Made by a program: the position numbers and the translations under genes
Shown here: positions 5,867 through 11,968 of the stretch, in pieces
How the letters are laid out: every line of letters begins with the position of its first letter
How positions within the stretch are numbered: the stretch's first letter is position 1
The notes under the pieces: generated by a model
Databases searched by the model: none
The model's input: the letters and a program-made list of their open reading frames with translations, nothing else
Told to the model about the DNA's origin: nothing
Source: CAYQCE01 sp964415885
GTDB lineage: Bacteria; Zixibacteria; MSB-5A5; JAABVY01; JAHJOQ01
Direction of reading: 5' to 3'
Length of the DNA stretch: 11,968 nucleotides
Assembly (NCBI GenBank): GCA_964415885.1
Contig: CAYQCE010000075.1
Coordinates: forward strand, 1 to 11,968

Positions 5867-7207
5867 TCAACACGGTTCCGGGCCGCCCTGAAAAACATAC
5901 TCGATCAAATAGACAACGTCATCTATGTCGATCGAATTGTCACAGTTCGGGTCCCCAGCCCAGTAAGGTTCGGGAGAGCCACCCCCTAAGAAAACATACT
6001 CTATCAGCGAGACAATATCGTCTATATCAACTTCGTCACTCTTGTCTACATCACCCGGAACAAACCAACCCCCAACCTTGTGATAAAGAGCCCATTCCAT
6101 ATTCCTCTGATCTCGCCAGACGACATGAATCAAGCTATCCGCTACATCAATTACTGGCGTATTCGAAGGATTCGGAGCATTATCCAACCGCATCTCCGGC
6201 GACCATTTCCCACCCATATCTGTGCTCATCCGGAAGTAGATGTCAGTGTCAGGACTTCCATGTCTTTCATCGCACCACGCTACGCATACTCTCTCTGAAT
6301 CCGCATGAATATATGACTCTACTCCAGTCGGTTGACTAGATAGGCACTTCAGCGAATCCCATGTCTGACCGAAGTCCGTACTCCTTGCAAGGCAGATCCA
6401 TCCTGTCGTTGGATAAACTGATCCTTTATACTCAAACCAAGTCGCGTAAACTCCTCCATTGGGATCCGCTCCCAAAATAGGACCCTGGGACGGAAAGCCA
6501 TCCAACTCAGAGATCGCAATCTCCTCGGTCCATGATTGCCCAGCGTCACTACTCCTGTGAAAAAGAACCTCTAAACCAAATGGGATTGTGGCTACGATTT
6601 GGCTGCCTGCACTTGCTATGGCTGGAGGACCACCTTCCGGCCCCTTACCAATGATGAATTCCTCTGACCAGACTTCACCTTGGTCAAGACTCCTTCTAAG
6701 TCTAGTCCAGTGTCCATCTGCGTAGCGTCTTGCATAGGAAGCAAATACTGTATCTGATGAACTATCAAATCTCAGATGGTAGGAGACATAATCAGCCCAA
6801 ACATCCTGCTGAATGATGATTGGTTCAGACCAAGTCGATCCTGAGTCGTAGCTCTTTCGAAATCGAACGTCGCGAGGGTAGACCAATGTACCGCCGTCAA
6901 ACCAACCAAGAAATACCAAGGAACCTGAAACACAGACTGTCGGACCACTCGCAGCATTAGCACCAGTCAGGTCACTCATCAGCAAACTGTCATTCCAAGA
7001 AAGCCCTTGAGACGCACTGCCAATGTAATAGACTTCCGTCCAGCCTGAGGCCGGATTGCGAATTCCAAAACCAACGTGAAGTTCGTTTCCATCAGCGGCA
7101 ATCGTCGGCGTGTAACATTTCTCGTCGAAAAAGGTGAAGCGGTACTCGTCTCTCCAATGGAAACCGTCCATAACCGAGGAGTCTGTCTCAACAGGAGCAT
7201 AAGGCAT
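5867..7207 (-). CDS. BNR/sialidase-like repeat protein with C-terminal dockerin-type repeats
   Basis: A predicted exported beta-propeller of unknown ligand. Counting from the ATG at 7207 (446 residues), five Asp-box motifs of the SxDxGxxW kind occur near residues 119, 173, 219, 276 and 328, as in BNR/sialidase propellers. The end carries two F-hand calcium motifs (about 385-400 and 419-434, DVDKSDEVDIDD and DPNCDNSIDIDD), each followed by an LIEYVF helix: a dockerin-type pair. No sialidase catalytic residues were recognised. The ATG at 7207 has no ribosome binding site and begins mid-domain. In the same frame upstream lies a lipoprotein signal peptide (7271-7354) cut off by a TGA at 7268-7270. 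The natural product was probably 5867-7354 (495 codons). The visible ORF may be a remnant, a poorly reinitiated product, or the victim of a sequence error. It looks more AT-rich than its neighbours. Confidence 0.8.
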   Translation of the reverse strand: MPYAPVETDSSVMDGFHWRDEYRFTFFDEKCYTPTIAADGNELHVGFGIRNPASGWTEVYYIGSASQGLSWNDSLLMSDLTGANAASGPTVCVSGSLVFLGWFDGGTLVYPRDVRFRKSYDSGSTWSEPIIIQQDVWADYVSYHLRFDSSSDTVFASYARRYADGHWTRLRRSLDQGEVWSEEFIIGKGPEGGPPAIASAGSQIVATIPFGLEVLFHRSSDAGQSWTEEIAISELDGFPSQGPILGADPNGGVYATWFEYKGSVYPTTGWICLARSTDFGQTWDSLKCLSSQPTGVESYIHADSERVCVAWCDERHGSPDTDIYFRMSTDMGGKWSPEMRLDNAPNPSNTPVIDVADSLIHVVWRDQRNMEWALYHKVGGWFVPGDVDKSDEVDIDDIVSLIEYVFLGGGSPEPYWAGDPNCDNSIDIDDVVYLIEYVFQGGPEPC

Positions 7208-7267
7208 ATAGAGCGAATCTAAGTTCTTGGTAGCATTTGGATTAGTGACATGCCAACCTTCGTCTGT

Positions 7268-7354
7268 TCAGACTGAGTCCTGGCATGAGCCAAGATCAAC
7301 GAATATGATAGACCACACCACACCCAAGAGGATCATTAGTCGAAAGGTAATCAT
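7268..7354 (-). pseudogene. Signal peptide of the BNR/dockerin protein, ended by an in-frame TGA
   Basis: Twenty-eight codons from the ATG at 7354 encode MITFRLMILLGVVWSII, then FVDLGSC, then QDSV. This is a typical signal peptide with a near-consensus lipobox Leu21-Gly-Ser-Cys24, so the protein is probably an outer-membrane or surface lipoprotein. Codon 29 is TGA (7268-7270). The frame continues open for another 20 codons into the 446-residue BNR/dockerin frame. A GGGG stretch sits 11 bases before the ATG. One base change from TGG (Trp) or CGA (Arg) would explain the stop. TGA is also the normal terminator of five genes in this window, so general recoding is unlikely. Confidence 0.75.
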
Positions 7355-7456
7355 CTCGTATATATCCCCGTTTTGCAAATCACCACTGCAGTTCTACAAA
7401 AACTGTCTCATGCAAAATGCGAGAAAGTAGTGAGTGCGTTTATGAGTTACAAGAGA

Positions 7457-7484
7457 AGTATAACCAGATTTCAGGCTCTGTCAA
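7457..7484 (-). promoter_or_regulatory. Promoter of the BNR/dockerin lipoprotein gene
   Basis: On the minus strand a perfect -35 TTGACA (7479-7484) and TATACT (7457-7462) are separated by 16 bases. This is the best sigma70-like match in the window. The predicted start near 7450 leaves about 95 bases of leader before the ATG at 7354, which supports the upstream signal-peptide start over the ATG at 7207. Confidence 0.6.
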
Positions 7485-7515
7485 TTGAGAAAGCGTCCGG
7501 CCGTGCCCCAAACCC

Positions 7516-7884
7516 TCACGCCTTCGCCAGCTTCTCGAATCGCTGTCTCAGCTCATTGATCGGGACCGCGCCGACAACCGCGTCGAGAACCTTGGCACGC
7601 TTCATGAATGCCGTAGTAGGCGTACCGCGTACGTTGAATCTCGAGGTCACCGCAGGGGCGTATGTGACATTGACAGTGCAGAGCTTGACTTTGCCCGCGA
7701 ACTCCGTCGCGACCTCCTTGAGGAGTCCTGTCATCACCTGGCATGCCGGGCAAGTGGTCGAGTAGAACTCGAGCACTACCGGAAGATCGGAGGCGAGAAC
7801 CTCCTGTTCGAAGTTGGTGTCGTTGACCGGCACCGGATCACCCGGCTTCGGCTCGCGATTGAATATCTTATCGAAAATACCCAT
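7516..7884 (-). CDS. Thioredoxin-like protein with CPAC active site
   Basis: A 122-residue thioredoxin-fold protein predicted to handle thiol-disulfide exchange in the cytoplasm, since no signal peptide is seen. The redox motif is Cys45-Pro-Ala-Cys48 in the context YSTTCPACQ, not the WCGPCK of classical thioredoxin; the Trp before the first Cys is Thr. The cis-proline loop is present as RGTPTT (Pro89). A third Cys lies at position 69. An N-terminal stretch of about 20 residues (MGIFDKIFNREPKPGDP) precedes the fold. The start has AGG directly upstream and GGGAG 11 bases upstream. A TTGACC (7912-7917) and TATCAT (7890-7895) pair, 16 bases apart, could be a promoter placing transcription almost at the ATG. 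It is divergent from the second mutase. Confidence 0.85.
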   Translation of the reverse strand: MGIFDKIFNREPKPGDPVPVNDTNFEQEVLASDLPVVLEFYSTTCPACQVMTGLLKEVATEFAGKVKLCTVNVTYAPAVTSRFNVRGTPTTAFMKRAKVLDAVVGAVPINELRQRFEKLAKA

Positions 7885-7995
7885 AACCTATGATACTCCC
7901 GTGAAAATGGAGGTCAAGTGATTTTGAGATTGCGGCTGCTGTTCCGAACGATTGTCCGGGAAACATGTTATAGATAGCGCAGAGGCATAATAACG

Positions 7996-8024
7996 TTGAA
8001 AAGCTAACGCCTTTAGCTTATCTT
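7996..8024 (+). promoter_or_regulatory. Candidate promoter of the second mutase gene
   Basis: TTGAAA (7996-8001) and TATCTT (8019-8024) are 17 bases apart. The spacer is almost entirely filled by the dyad at 8001-8019. Boxes match at five and four of six positions. It lies about 50 bases before the ATG. Confidence 0.45.
8001..8019. promoter_or_regulatory. Dyad between -35 and -10 (possible operator)
   Basis: AAGCTAA (8001-8007), five-base gap CGCCT, TTAGCTT (8013-8019): a perfect 7-bp inverted repeat spanning the promoter spacer. Such placement suits a transcription factor that controls RNA polymerase binding. It could also be a small hairpin with no regulatory role. Confidence 0.35.
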
Positions 8025-8060
8025 AATTACTTATAGTATCTCGAAAATCTGAAGCTTTAA

Positions 8061-8067
8061 GGAAGGG
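8061..8067 (+). promoter_or_regulatory. Ribosome binding site of the second mutase
   Basis: GGAAGGG lies seven bases before the ATG at 8075 and supports that start. Confidence 0.7.
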
Positions 8068-8074
8068 TTGATCT

Positions 8075-9784
8075 ATGAAGACGACTTCTCCCGACATAGA
8101 GAAAGATAAAGAGAAGAACCGGAAGGCCGAGCAGCCTAAGTATGACGATGCGAAAAAGAAGTGGAAGGAGCAGCTTGAGGCGACGGCCAAGACCGATCGC
8201 AAGTGGGTGACTGTCTCTTCCGCTCCGGTCAAACCGATGTATCTGCCCGAGGATGTCGAGGGCAAGGACTACATGCGCGATCTCGGATTCCCGGGACAGT
8301 ACCCCTACACCCGAGGTGTGCATGCCTCGATGTATCGCGGCAAGATGTGGACCCAGCGGCAATTCTCTGGGATGGGCACACCCCGCGAGACGAACGAGCG
8401 GTATCATATGCTCCTCAAGGCCGGTCAGCACGGTCTCTCTGTCGCGTTCGATCTACCGACCCTCATGGGTTACGATTCCGATCACGAACGTTCACTCGGC
8501 GAGGTCGGTAAGTGCGGCGTTGCGGTCGATACTCTCAATGACATGGAGATTATCTTCGACGGCATCGACATGAGCAAGGTATCGACCTCTATGACCATCA
8601 ACTCTCCCGCCAGTATCCTTCTCGCCATGTATATCGCGGTTGCGGAGAAGAAGGGTATTGCCGCAAACAAGCTGCTTGGGACACTCCAGAATGACATCCT
8701 GAAAGAATACATCGCGCAAAAGGAGTGGATTTATCCGCCGGAGCCGTCCGTCCGGCTGATCGTCGACCTCATGGAATTCTGCGCCGATCACGTACCGAAA
8801 TGGAATACGATCTCGGTCTCCGGATACCACATCCGTGAAGCCGGCGCTACGGCAGTTCAAGAGCTGGCGTACACTCTGGCCGATGGTTTCCAATACATCG
8901 AGTCTGCAATGGAACGAGGCCTCGATGTCGACCGAATCGCGCCGCGTATCTCATACTTCTTCAACGCCCACATGGATTTCTTCGAGGAGATCGCCAAGTA
9001 CCGCGCGGCTCGCCGAATCTATGCAAGGCGCATGCGCGAGAAGTACGGCGCGAAGCGTGAGGAGTCGTGGAAACTGCGTTTCCACACCCAGACGGCGGGT
9101 TGCTCTCTGACAGCCCAGCAGCCGGAAATGAATCTCGTACGCACGGCGCTTGAGGCTCTCTCCGCCGTACTCGGTGGCACTCAGTCGCTGCATACCAACT
9201 CAATGGATGAAACACTGGCACTGCCGTCCGACAAGGCCGCCCGTCTCGCTCTGAGGACGCAGCAGGTGATCGCTGAGGAATCTGGCGTGGCCAATTCGAT
9301 CGATCCTCTCGCGGGATCCTACTTCGTGGAATCGCAGACCGATCAAATGGAGGAGCAGGCCGAGAAGATATTCCAGGAGATTGATGAACTCGGTGGAGTG
9401 CTCAAGGGCATTGAGGAAGGCTATTTCCAGCGCGAAATCGCGAAGTCGGCATATACATACCAAAAGGAAATCGACTCCGGCGACCGGATAATCGTTGGTG
9501 TGAACGGTTTCGTTTTGGAAAACGAGGAAATCGAGATTCCGATCCTGAACATCGATTTCAAGAAGTCTGCCGAAATCCAGCGCAAGTCTATTAAGGAAGT
9601 CAAGGGATCGCGCGATAATGATAAAGTGAAGCGTGTACTCGCGGATCTGAAGACCGCTTGCGAGGGAACAGATAACACCATGCCGCACATTCTCGAGTCC
9701 GTGCGGTGTTATGCCACCGAGGGCGAGATTTGCGATGTCATGCGCGAGGTTTGGGGCGAATACCAGGAGCCACCGATCATCTAA
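8075..9784 (+). CDS. icmA: Isobutyryl-CoA mutase-type acyl-CoA mutase large subunit
   Basis: A B12-dependent carbon-skeleton mutase catalytic subunit of 569 residues, without the cobalamin-binding domain, so it needs a separate small subunit. Residues 1-65 are a charged N-terminal arm like that of IcmA proteins; the TIM barrel starts near QYPYTRG (75-81). The specificity positions are Phe97 (WTQRQF) and Gln215 (KEYIAQKEW), the pair known from Streptomyces isobutyryl-CoA mutase (Phe80/Gln198), not Tyr/Arg of methylmalonyl-CoA mutase or Ile/Gln of 2-hydroxyisobutyryl-CoA mutase. Catalytic Tyr251-His252 (SVSGYHIREAG) is kept. The expected reaction is isobutyryl-CoA to n-butyryl-CoA; related bulky acyl-CoAs are possible. 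His83 replaces the Tyr usual in the RG-x-Y motif. It has a good ribosome binding site, its own promoter candidate, and is followed three bases later by an SRPBCC gene. Confidence 0.88.
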   Translation: MKTTSPDIEKDKEKNRKAEQPKYDDAKKKWKEQLEATAKTDRKWVTVSSAPVKPMYLPEDVEGKDYMRDLGFPGQYPYTRGVHASMYRGKMWTQRQFSGMGTPRETNERYHMLLKAGQHGLSVAFDLPTLMGYDSDHERSLGEVGKCGVAVDTLNDMEIIFDGIDMSKVSTSMTINSPASILLAMYIAVAEKKGIAANKLLGTLQNDILKEYIAQKEWIYPPEPSVRLIVDLMEFCADHVPKWNTISVSGYHIREAGATAVQELAYTLADGFQYIESAMERGLDVDRIAPRISYFFNAHMDFFEEIAKYRAARRIYARRMREKYGAKREESWKLRFHTQTAGCSLTAQQPEMNLVRTALEALSAVLGGTQSLHTNSMDETLALPSDKAARLALRTQQVIAEESGVANSIDPLAGSYFVESQTDQMEEQAEKIFQEIDELGGVLKGIEEGYFQREIAKSAYTYQKEIDSGDRIIVGVNGFVLENEEIEIPILNIDFKKSAEIQRKSIKEVKGSRDNDKVKRVLADLKTACEGTDNTMPHILESVRCYATEGEICDVMREVWGEYQEPPII

Positions 9785-9787
9785 ACT

Positions 9788-10240
9788 ATGGCTGAGAATC
9801 CGAATATGGTAGGTACGACAGCGGTTTCGCGAGCACTGGAGGTAACCTCTCACCTCAACTCCACAGTGGAGGAGCTATTCAGCTATCTCACTACCGGCTC
9901 GCTCCTCGAACACTGGATATGCAACAAAGCGCATACCGTAGCCGAAAAAGGCGGCGAATTTGGACTGTGGATCGAGTCGGATACAACTGACCGTCCCGAT
10001 ATCTACGGTCAGTTCATCAACATGATCCCTAACCGCACTGTTCAGTATGTATGGATTGACGAGAAGCGAGGGATCAAGTCACTCGTCACCGCTGTGATGA
10101 ATCAAAAAGGGGAACAGGTTCGGCTCGACCTGTATCACACGAATCTGCCGTTTGGCGAGCAGTATGACGACGCCTACTACGAATATGCGAAATTCTGGAA
10201 AGCGGCGTTCAACCGTTTGAACGACCACCTCGCGGAATAG
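9788..10240 (+). CDS. SRPBCC-fold (AHSA1-like) protein
   Basis: A 150-residue protein with the pattern of the START/Bet v 1-like SRPBCC superfamily, AHSA1 branch: VTSHLNSTVEELFSYLT, then SLLEHWIC, a GGEFGLWIE strand near 56-64, YGQFINMIPNRTVQYVW near 73-89, and a C-terminal helix (YYEYAKFWKAAFNRLNDHL). Such proteins form a hydrophobic cavity for small ligands, or act as co-chaperones, but no specific function can be assigned. It begins three bases after the mutase stop codon, with GGAG only about 19 bases upstream, so it is probably translated by coupling and shares the mutase transcript. An internal ATG at codon 7 is a possible alternative start. It converges with the MscS gene with 10 bases between. 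Confidence 0.8.
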   Translation: MAENPNMVGTTAVSRALEVTSHLNSTVEELFSYLTTGSLLEHWICNKAHTVAEKGGEFGLWIESDTTDRPDIYGQFINMIPNRTVQYVWIDEKRGIKSLVTAVMNQKGEQVRLDLYHTNLPFGEQYDDAYYEYAKFWKAAFNRLNDHLAE

Positions 10241-10250
10241 CCACACAAGG

Positions 10251-11240
10251 TCATTCCTGTTCAGATTTGCTGTTGTCTGAGTTCTTCTCTGGAGTAAAAT
10301 TCTCCGCCCTTTGAAACCCATTACCCTCCAATCTTGCCCGCAGCGGCGGCGCGGAGCCGTCCTTGTCCTGGCCCATGTAGAGCGTGATATGCGGGAATGG
10401 TATCTCGATGTCGAGTTCATCGAAGCGCTTCTTCAGGCGGCGGAGATACTCGCGCTTGATCTTCCACTGCGAACTGGGCTTGGTTTTCGTGCGGGCCTTG
10501 ATCACGATTGAGGAATCAGCGAAGGCGTCCAGCCCCATAATCTCCAGCTCCTCCAGAATCTCTCCGCCAATCTTCTCGTCCTCACGCATCTCGGCGTCGA
10601 CCTGCTTCATGACAGTGATAACCTCGTCGACATCCTCACGGTACGCCACGCCAATCTCGAATACGTAGCGGGAGTAGTCCTTCGTCATATTGGTAACGAC
10701 ATCGATCATGCCGTTCCGGATATAGTGTACATTTCCCGACAGATCGCGGAGGATAGTCATGCGGAGGTTGACCTTCTCGACAAGCCCTGTATGGCCCGAG
10801 ATAGTCACAACATCGCCGACCCGGATCTGATCCTCAAGGAGGATGAAAAACCCGCTGAAGACATCCTGCACGAGATGTTGCGCGCCGAACCCGATCGCGA
10901 GACCGAGCACACCGGCGGCGGCGAGAATCGGACCGATCTTCACGCCAAATTCGCCGAGTATCATCACGAGTATCAGGGCCAGAAGACCGATCGTGACGAC
11001 ATACTTCATCACGGATGCAAGCGTATCCGCTCGCTTCTCGGCCTCCATGCCCTCGCCACGAACAAACTTGTTGAAGATCCGGTCGACCGCCAGACGACCA
11101 ACCTTCAGGCCGATCCCGGCGAGTATAAGGATCAGGAGAATCCGCAGGCCGTTCGAAGAAAGCCATCCGAGGACTCGGTCGACAACGTGGCTCAGATCGA
11201 TCTCGGTACCAAGTACGGTTATAGTCAGCAGGAATTCCAT
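10251..11240 (-). CDS. MscS-family mechanosensitive ion channel
   Basis: An inner-membrane channel that releases solutes during osmotic downshock. Of 329 residues, three hydrophobic segments are visible at about 33-54, 79-98 and 103-134. The third is the pore-lining helix rich in Gly/Ala (ILAAAGVLGLAIGFGAQ), followed by the family signature LVQDVFSGFFILLEDQIRVGD. The beta domain (VVTISGHTGLVEKVNLRMTILRD, split here at about 144-166) and cytoplasmic alpha/beta domain follow, ending in IEIPFPHITLYMG at 278-290. A charged, probably disordered tail of about 39 residues ends the protein. The N-terminus is slightly longer than E. coli MscS. AGG lies eight bases before the ATG. A weak TTGACC (11300-11305) and CATATG (11277-11282) pair 17 bases apart may be its promoter. 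No functional tie to the mutases is evident. Confidence 0.92.
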   Translation of the reverse strand: MEFLLTITVLGTEIDLSHVVDRVLGWLSSNGLRILLILILAGIGLKVGRLAVDRIFNKFVRGEGMEAEKRADTLASVMKYVVTIGLLALILVMILGEFGVKIGPILAAAGVLGLAIGFGAQHLVQDVFSGFFILLEDQIRVGDVVTISGHTGLVEKVNLRMTILRDLSGNVHYIRNGMIDVVTNMTKDYSRYVFEIGVAYREDVDEVITVMKQVDAEMREDEKIGGEILEELEIMGLDAFADSSIVIKARTKTKPSSQWKIKREYLRRLKKRFDELDIEIPFPHITLYMGQDKDGSAPPLRARLEGNGFQRAENFTPEKNSDNSKSEQE

Positions 11241-11412
11241 ATACGTAACCTAACAGGATCATTAAGTCATTGTTTCCATATGCTTCATTGATGAACGCAG
11301 GTCAAGTGGAAAGTGCTACTGCGAGTGGAACTGCGAGTTGTACTCCCCATTATGGTGGGCGCACTGACCACACCACGCGTCTTCCAATTGGCAAGGCCAT
11401 AGACACATATGC

Positions 11413-11461
11413 GTTGTTGCGTCTGACCCTGATTCGGTGTATCGGAATTGTGATCTGACGC
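11413..11461 (-). repeat. Palindromic dispersed repeat, copy 2 (inverted)
   Basis: The hairpin spans 11419-11461 with outer GCGTC/GACGC and an inner ATTCGG...CGGAAT-type pairing around loop TGTAT. The right arm CGGAATTGTGATCTGACGC is the exact reverse complement of 241-259. The copy is inverted relative to 241-289. Confidence 0.7.
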
Positions 11462-11544
11462 CCGTGGCGCCGTAGGTCGAGTTCCGGAGTGAGAGAAGCG
11501 GGCGGATAGACCCGGCAGTTACTCATTCCGTACACAAGAAGAAA

Positions 11545-11561
11545 CCCACCCGGAGGGTGGG
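11545..11561. repeat. Small GC-rich stem-loop
   Basis: CCCACCC, loop GGA, GGGTGGG: a perfect 7-bp stem with a three-base loop. Flanks GAAA and CCAC match the hairpin at 178-197. No T-run follows on either strand. Confidence 0.5.
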
Positions 11562-11617
11562 CCACCCAGACCTGACGCCGGTTTGTCGAGCAGAGAAGAA
11601 GCCTTTAATGGTCCTGC

Positions 11618-11649
11618 CATTGTCGAATTCACATCGGATTTCGACAATG
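11618..11649. repeat. 10-bp inverted repeat
   Basis: CATTGTCGAA (11618-11627) and TTCGACAATG (11640-11649) are perfect reverse complements separated by 12 bases. No gene, promoter or T-run is adjacent. It may be another palindromic repeat family or a protein-binding site. Confidence 0.55.
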
Positions 11650-11744
11650 CAACACACAATCACTACCGCGAGTTTCCTCCTATGGATGAGTGTGGAAGAA
11701 GTCGTGGCACATCCACTAACGGGGTGTGCCCCTGCTCAAAGGCA

Positions 11745-11906
11745 TGTTGAAAAACCACGTTACGCCAGATACTGCGGACGCGTTTCGCGTGCGTGTGATC
11801 CGGCGATCTTCGAATCGCCCCTTGTTTATGCGGCTATGCTATCAGGTCACACACGCCTGCGGCGGGCGGGAGCTGACCGAACTTCACTACCCGCCCTTTT
11901 TCAACA
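11745..11906. repeat. MITE-like element, second copy
   Basis: Ends TGTTGAAAAA (11745-11754) and TTTTTCAACA (11897-11906) are perfect inverted repeats. The right 101 bases (11807-11907) match 466-566 without gaps at about 91 positions, in the same orientation. The left half differs from the first copy and is shorter. No target duplication is obvious. Confidence 0.6.
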
Positions 11907-11929
11907 AACCATCAAGTATGAACGAACAG

Positions 11930-11968
11930 GACGCTTCGTTGCGAGCACGCAAGGCGAGCGCGGCAATC
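11930..11968. repeat. Start of another palindromic repeat cut by the window edge
   Basis: GCGAGCACGCAAGGCGAGCG followed by CGGCAATC resembles the GCGAG...GCGAGCGTGGCGATC tract at 374-400. The rest lies outside the window. Confidence 0.35.

Larger units (their letters stand above)
11241..11968. other. Gene-free repeat patch at right edge
   Basis: No coding region is supported. Two short open frames (about 62 and 71 codons) overlap each other on opposite strands and cross the palindromic repeat, so they are not credible. The region holds the upstream sequence of the channel gene, then a series of dispersed repeats listed separately. The same repeat families appear at 1-644. Confidence 0.6.

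Noticed and set aside
7268..7270. TGA as a reassigned sense codon in this genome
   Set aside because: TGA serves as the terminator of the biotin carboxylase, omptin, BNR/dockerin, thioredoxin and channel genes, so general reassignment does not fit.
7885..8074. Cobalamin riboswitch upstream of the B12-dependent mutase
   Set aside because: No B12-box-like GCCACTG and no multi-stem leader is visible here or upstream of the operon at 5707-5866; the 5' leader would be too short.
10241..10250. Shared terminator between the convergent SRPBCC and channel genes
   Set aside because: The 10-base gap has no palindrome or T-run.
11270..11565. Two 62-71 codon open frames on opposite strands
   Set aside because: Mutually overlapping, no domain features, and they run through the palindromic repeat.

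Overview
This 12 kb window looks like chromosomal DNA of a Gram-negative bacterium of moderate GC content. It encodes an outer-membrane protease, a probable lipoprotein with a calcium-binding dockerin-like tail, and B12-dependent mutases. Secreted BNR proteins ending in two short 'D-x-D/N...DIDDVVYLIEYVFQGGPEPC'-type repeats are common in FCB-superphylum and related candidate phyla such as Zixibacteria. That placement is an inference from style, not a proof.

Layout. 1-644 is a gene-free patch of dispersed repeats. 645-5706 is a minus-strand operon, read right to left: biotin carboxylase, biotin carboxyl carrier protein, methylmalonyl-CoA mutase catalytic subunit, methylmalonyl-CoA epimerase, and an omptin-type outer-membrane protease. 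The genes are tightly packed: a 4-nt ATGA overlap, 46 nt, 1 nt and 0 nt. 5867-7354 is a minus-strand BNR-repeat/dockerin protein whose lipoprotein signal peptide is separated from the rest by an in-frame TGA. 7516-7884 is a minus-strand thioredoxin-like protein with a CPAC active site. Divergent from it, on the plus strand, lie a second acyl-CoA mutase large subunit (8075-9784) and an SRPBCC-domain protein (9788-10240). A minus-strand MscS-type channel (10251-11240) converges on these. 11241-11968 is a second gene-free repeat patch sharing repeat families with the left edge.

Function. The first four operon genes give three of the steps from propionyl-CoA to succinyl-CoA: ATP-dependent carboxylation to (S)-methylmalonyl-CoA, epimerisation to (R), and mutase rearrangement. 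The carboxyltransferase subunit, the B12-binding mutase subunit and the MeaB-type chaperone are not in the window. The second mutase is not a redundant copy. At the two substrate-specificity positions it has Phe97 and Gln215, the isobutyryl-CoA mutase pair, whereas the operon mutase has Tyr50 and Arg168, the methylmalonyl-CoA mutase pair. The window therefore appears to hold two B12 mutases of different specificity.

Best leads: the ICM-type mutase with its partner SRPBCC gene; an omptin with all four catalytic residues at the end of a propionyl-CoA operon; the nonsense codon just after the lipoprotein signal peptide; and the paired repeat elements at both edges, one with a compensatory base-pair change in its hairpin.
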